A DNA stretch of 6,207 nucleotides from Actinomycetes bacterium (lineage in GTDB: Bacteria > Actinomycetota > Actinomycetes > Actinomycetales > Cellulomonadaceae). The notes beneath the pieces are model-generated. The model saw nothing but the letters and a program-made list of their open reading frames with translations, made no database searches and was not told the origin of the DNA. The stretch spans positions 1 to 6,207 of the forward strand of contig JAFABT010000238.1 in NCBI GenBank assembly GCA_023425905.1. Direction: 5' to 3'. The translations under genes were made by a program, and so were the position numbers. Of the stretch, positions 4,463 through 6,207 are shown one piece after another. Numbering within the stretch: the first letter of the stretch is position 1; every line of letters begins with the position of its first letter.

Positions 4463-6148
4463 TCAGGCGAGCGCCGCAGCGACGACGACCTTCGCCTCGT
4501 CCTGGACCTGCGCGAGGTGCTCCGCGGAGACGAAGGACTCGGCATAGATCTTGTAGACGTTCTCCGTCCCGGACGGCCGCGCGGCGAACCACGCGTTCTC
4601 CGTCGTCACCTTGAGCCCGCCGATGGCCTCGCCGTTGCCCGGCGCAGCGGTGAGCCGCGCGGTGATGGGCTCGCCCGCGAGCTCGGTCGCCGTGACCTGC
4701 TCGGGGGACAGCTTCGCGAGCGTCGCCTTCTCCTCGAGCGTTGCCGCGGCGTCGACGCGGGCGTACCACGACTGCCCGTGCGCGTCGACGAGCTCACGGT
4801 GACGCTGGGAGGGCGAGGCGCCCGTCGTCGCCTGGATCTCGGCCGCGAGCAGCGCGAGCAGGATCCCGTCCTTGTCCGTCGTCCACACGGTGCCGTCCTG
4901 GCGCAGGAAGCTCGCGCCGGCGGACTCCTCACCACCGAAGCCGATCGACCCGTCGAGCAGCCCGGGCACGAACCACTTGAACCCGACCGGCACCTCGACG
5001 AGCGTCCGGCCGAGCGAAGCCGCCACCCGGTCGATGAGCGCGGAGGACACGAGCGTCTTGCCGATCGCCGCCTGGGCCGGCCACCCGGGGCGGGCACCGG
5101 ACCACAGGTAGTCGATCGCGACCGCGAGGAAGTGGTTCGGGTTCATCAGCCCGGCGTCCGGCGTGACGATGCCGTGGCGGTCGGAGTCGGCGTCGTTGCC
5201 CGTCGCGATGTCGAAGGGCGCGCCCGACTTCATCACCTCGAGCAGCGAGGCCATCGCCGACGGCGAGGAGCAGTCCATCCGGATCTTGCCGTCCCAGTCG
5301 AGCGTCATGAACGACCAGCGCGGGTCGACCTCGGGGTTGACGACGGTGAGGTCGAGGGCGTGCCGCTCGGCGATCTCCGCCCAGTACTCGACCGAGGCCC
5401 CGCCGAGCGGGTCGGCGCCGATGCGGACGCCAGCAGCGCGGATCGCGTCGAGGTCGACGACCGTCGGCAGGTCGTCGACGTAGGACGTGAGGAAGTCGTG
5501 CCGGGAGGTCGTCGCGGCGGCGAGCGCCGTCTCGAGCGAGACGCGCCGCACCTGCCCGACGCCCGAGCGCAGCAGCTCGTTTGCGCGGTCGGCGATCCAT
5601 CCGGTCGCGTCGGAGCCGGCCGGGCCGCCGTGGGGCGGGTTGTACTTGAAGCCGCCGTCGCGCGGCGGGTTGTGCGAGGGCGTGACGACGATGCCGTCCG
5701 CGAGCCCCGTCATGGCGCCGCCCCCGGCCCCGGTCCGCACTCCCTCGGACGTCCCGGCGCCGTTGTGGAGGAGGATCGCGTGCGAGACGGCAGGCGTCGG
5801 CGTGTAGGAGTCGCGGGCGTCGATCCGCACCTCGACGTCGGCTGCGGCGAGCACCTCGAGGGCGGTCTGCCACGCCGACAGCGAGAGGGCGTGGGTGTCA
5901 CGTCCGATGAACAGCGGACCGTCGATGCCCTGGCCGCGGCGGTACTCGATGATCGCCGCAGTGATCGCGATGATGTGCGCCTCGTTGAAGGCGCCGTCGA
6001 GGCTCGAACCGCGGTGCCCTGACGTGCCGAAGACGACGCGCTGGGCGACGTCGTCGAGGTCGGGCCGGCGGTCGTAGTACGCGCCGAGGAGCGCGTCGAC
6101 GTCGATGAGGTCGGAGGGCTGGGCGAGGGTGCCTGCGCGCGGGTCCAT
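4463..6148 (-). CDS. pgm: Phosphoglucomutase, alpha-D-glucose-phosphate specific
   Basis: Cytoplasmic enzyme that interconverts glucose 1-phosphate and glucose 6-phosphate, linking glycolysis to glycogen, trehalose and nucleotide-sugar synthesis. The 561-residue protein is complete and has all four family sites: the phosphoserine loop TPSHNP with catalytic S158, the Mg-binding loop NDADSD (D319, D321, D323), the sugar-binding loop GGEESAG (405-411), and the phosphate-binding loop RPSGTEN (524-530) in the C-terminal domain. The N-terminal RVVFGTSGHRG (37-47) is typical of the E. coli Pgm type (about 546 residues). The extra length lies largely in a Gly-rich stretch at residues 130-148, directly before the catalytic loop. 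ATG 6148 is supported by AGGA 8 nt upstream. The gene runs against the MFS gene, with the stop codons 112 bp apart, and its own upstream neighbour is outside the window. Confidence 0.96.
   Translation of the reverse strand: MDPRAGTLAQPSDLIDVDALLGAYYDRRPDLDDVAQRVVFGTSGHRGSSLDGAFNEAHIIAITAAIIEYRRGQGIDGPLFIGRDTHALSLSAWQTALEVLAAADVEVRIDARDSYTPTPAVSHAILLHNGAGTSEGVRTGAGGGAMTGLADGIVVTPSHNPPRDGGFKYNPPHGGPAGSDATGWIADRANELLRSGVGQVRRVSLETALAAATTSRHDFLTSYVDDLPTVVDLDAIRAAGVRIGADPLGGASVEYWAEIAERHALDLTVVNPEVDPRWSFMTLDWDGKIRMDCSSPSAMASLLEVMKSGAPFDIATGNDADSDRHGIVTPDAGLMNPNHFLAVAIDYLWSGARPGWPAQAAIGKTLVSSALIDRVAASLGRTLVEVPVGFKWFVPGLLDGSIGFGGEESAGASFLRQDGTVWTTDKDGILLALLAAEIQATTGASPSQRHRELVDAHGQSWYARVDAAATLEEKATLAKLSPEQVTATELAGEPITARLTAAPGNGEAIGGLKVTTENAWFAARPSGTENVYKIYAESFVSAEHLAQVQDEAKVVVAAALA
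5705..5761 (-). other. Gly-rich insertion in Pgm next to the catalytic loop
   Basis: Residues 130-148 (GAGTSEGVRTGAGGGAMTG) separate the conserved SHAILLHN from LADGIVVTPSHNPP. From memory of the family, E. coli Pgm has only a few residues here (HNKKGG before PLADGIV), so about 12-13 residues appear inserted in frame. This places the catalytic serine at 158 rather than the 146 of E. coli. Confidence 0.6.
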
Positions 6149-6156
6149 GTCCCCGA

Positions 6157-6160
6157 TCCT
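6157..6160 (-). promoter_or_regulatory. Ribosome binding site of pgm
   Basis: Read on the minus strand, AGGA lies 8 nt before the ATG at 6148, in the context AGGATCGGGGAC. It supports this start codon. No clear -35/-10 elements are visible in the remaining 47 bases to the window edge. Confidence 0.6.
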
Positions 6161-6207
6161 GCCACCTCACCCGCACGGGCGCGGTGCTGCCCGCGCACCG
6201 GGTAGCC

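Noticed and set aside
3752..6022. Very long plus-strand open frame (756 codons) across the MFS and pgm genes
   Set aside because: It is out of frame with the MFS gene and antisense to pgm. The product is Arg/Ser/Gly/Asp-rich low-complexity sequence, while the overlapped genes have clear family motifs.

Overview
The window is very GC-rich, and its codons mostly end in G or C. The proteins look like those of a high-GC Gram-positive actinobacterium, probably one of the Micrococcales (Cellulomonas/Oerskovia/Sanguibacter type). That placement rests on composition and protein style, not on a search. Base composition looks even across the window, and I see no insertion sequence, integrase, tRNA, rRNA or CRISPR array.

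Layout, left to right. Bases 1-945 (+) are the 3' end of an sbcC gene, the ATPase of the SbcCD hairpin and double-strand-end nuclease. Bases 946-1264 hold no gene but are densely structured: a hairpin directly after the sbcC stop, then a 114-nt block (989-1102) that can fold as a three-way junction with a 17-bp closing stem. Next come a small secreted lipoprotein of unknown function (1265-1873, +), a CCC1/VIT-family iron or manganese transporter with an N-terminal ferritin-like domain (1959-3080, +), and a 12-helix MFS transporter (3115-4350, +) only 34 bp further on. A complete phosphoglucomutase gene, pgm, lies on the minus strand (6148 down to 4463) and converges on the MFS gene. The gap between them is filled by five tandem copies of a 21-bp GC-rich repeat.

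How the genes fit together. The VIT and MFS genes are close enough to be co-transcribed; the lipoprotein gene 85 bp upstream of VIT may or may not belong to that unit. The VIT protein suggests metal handling, and the lipoprotein has a short His/Asp cluster that could bind metal, but a shared pathway is only an inference. sbcC and pgm are housekeeping genes at the edges. The parts most worth a second look are the structured block at 989-1102, the 21-bp repeat between the convergent genes, and a Gly-rich insertion beside the catalytic serine of Pgm.
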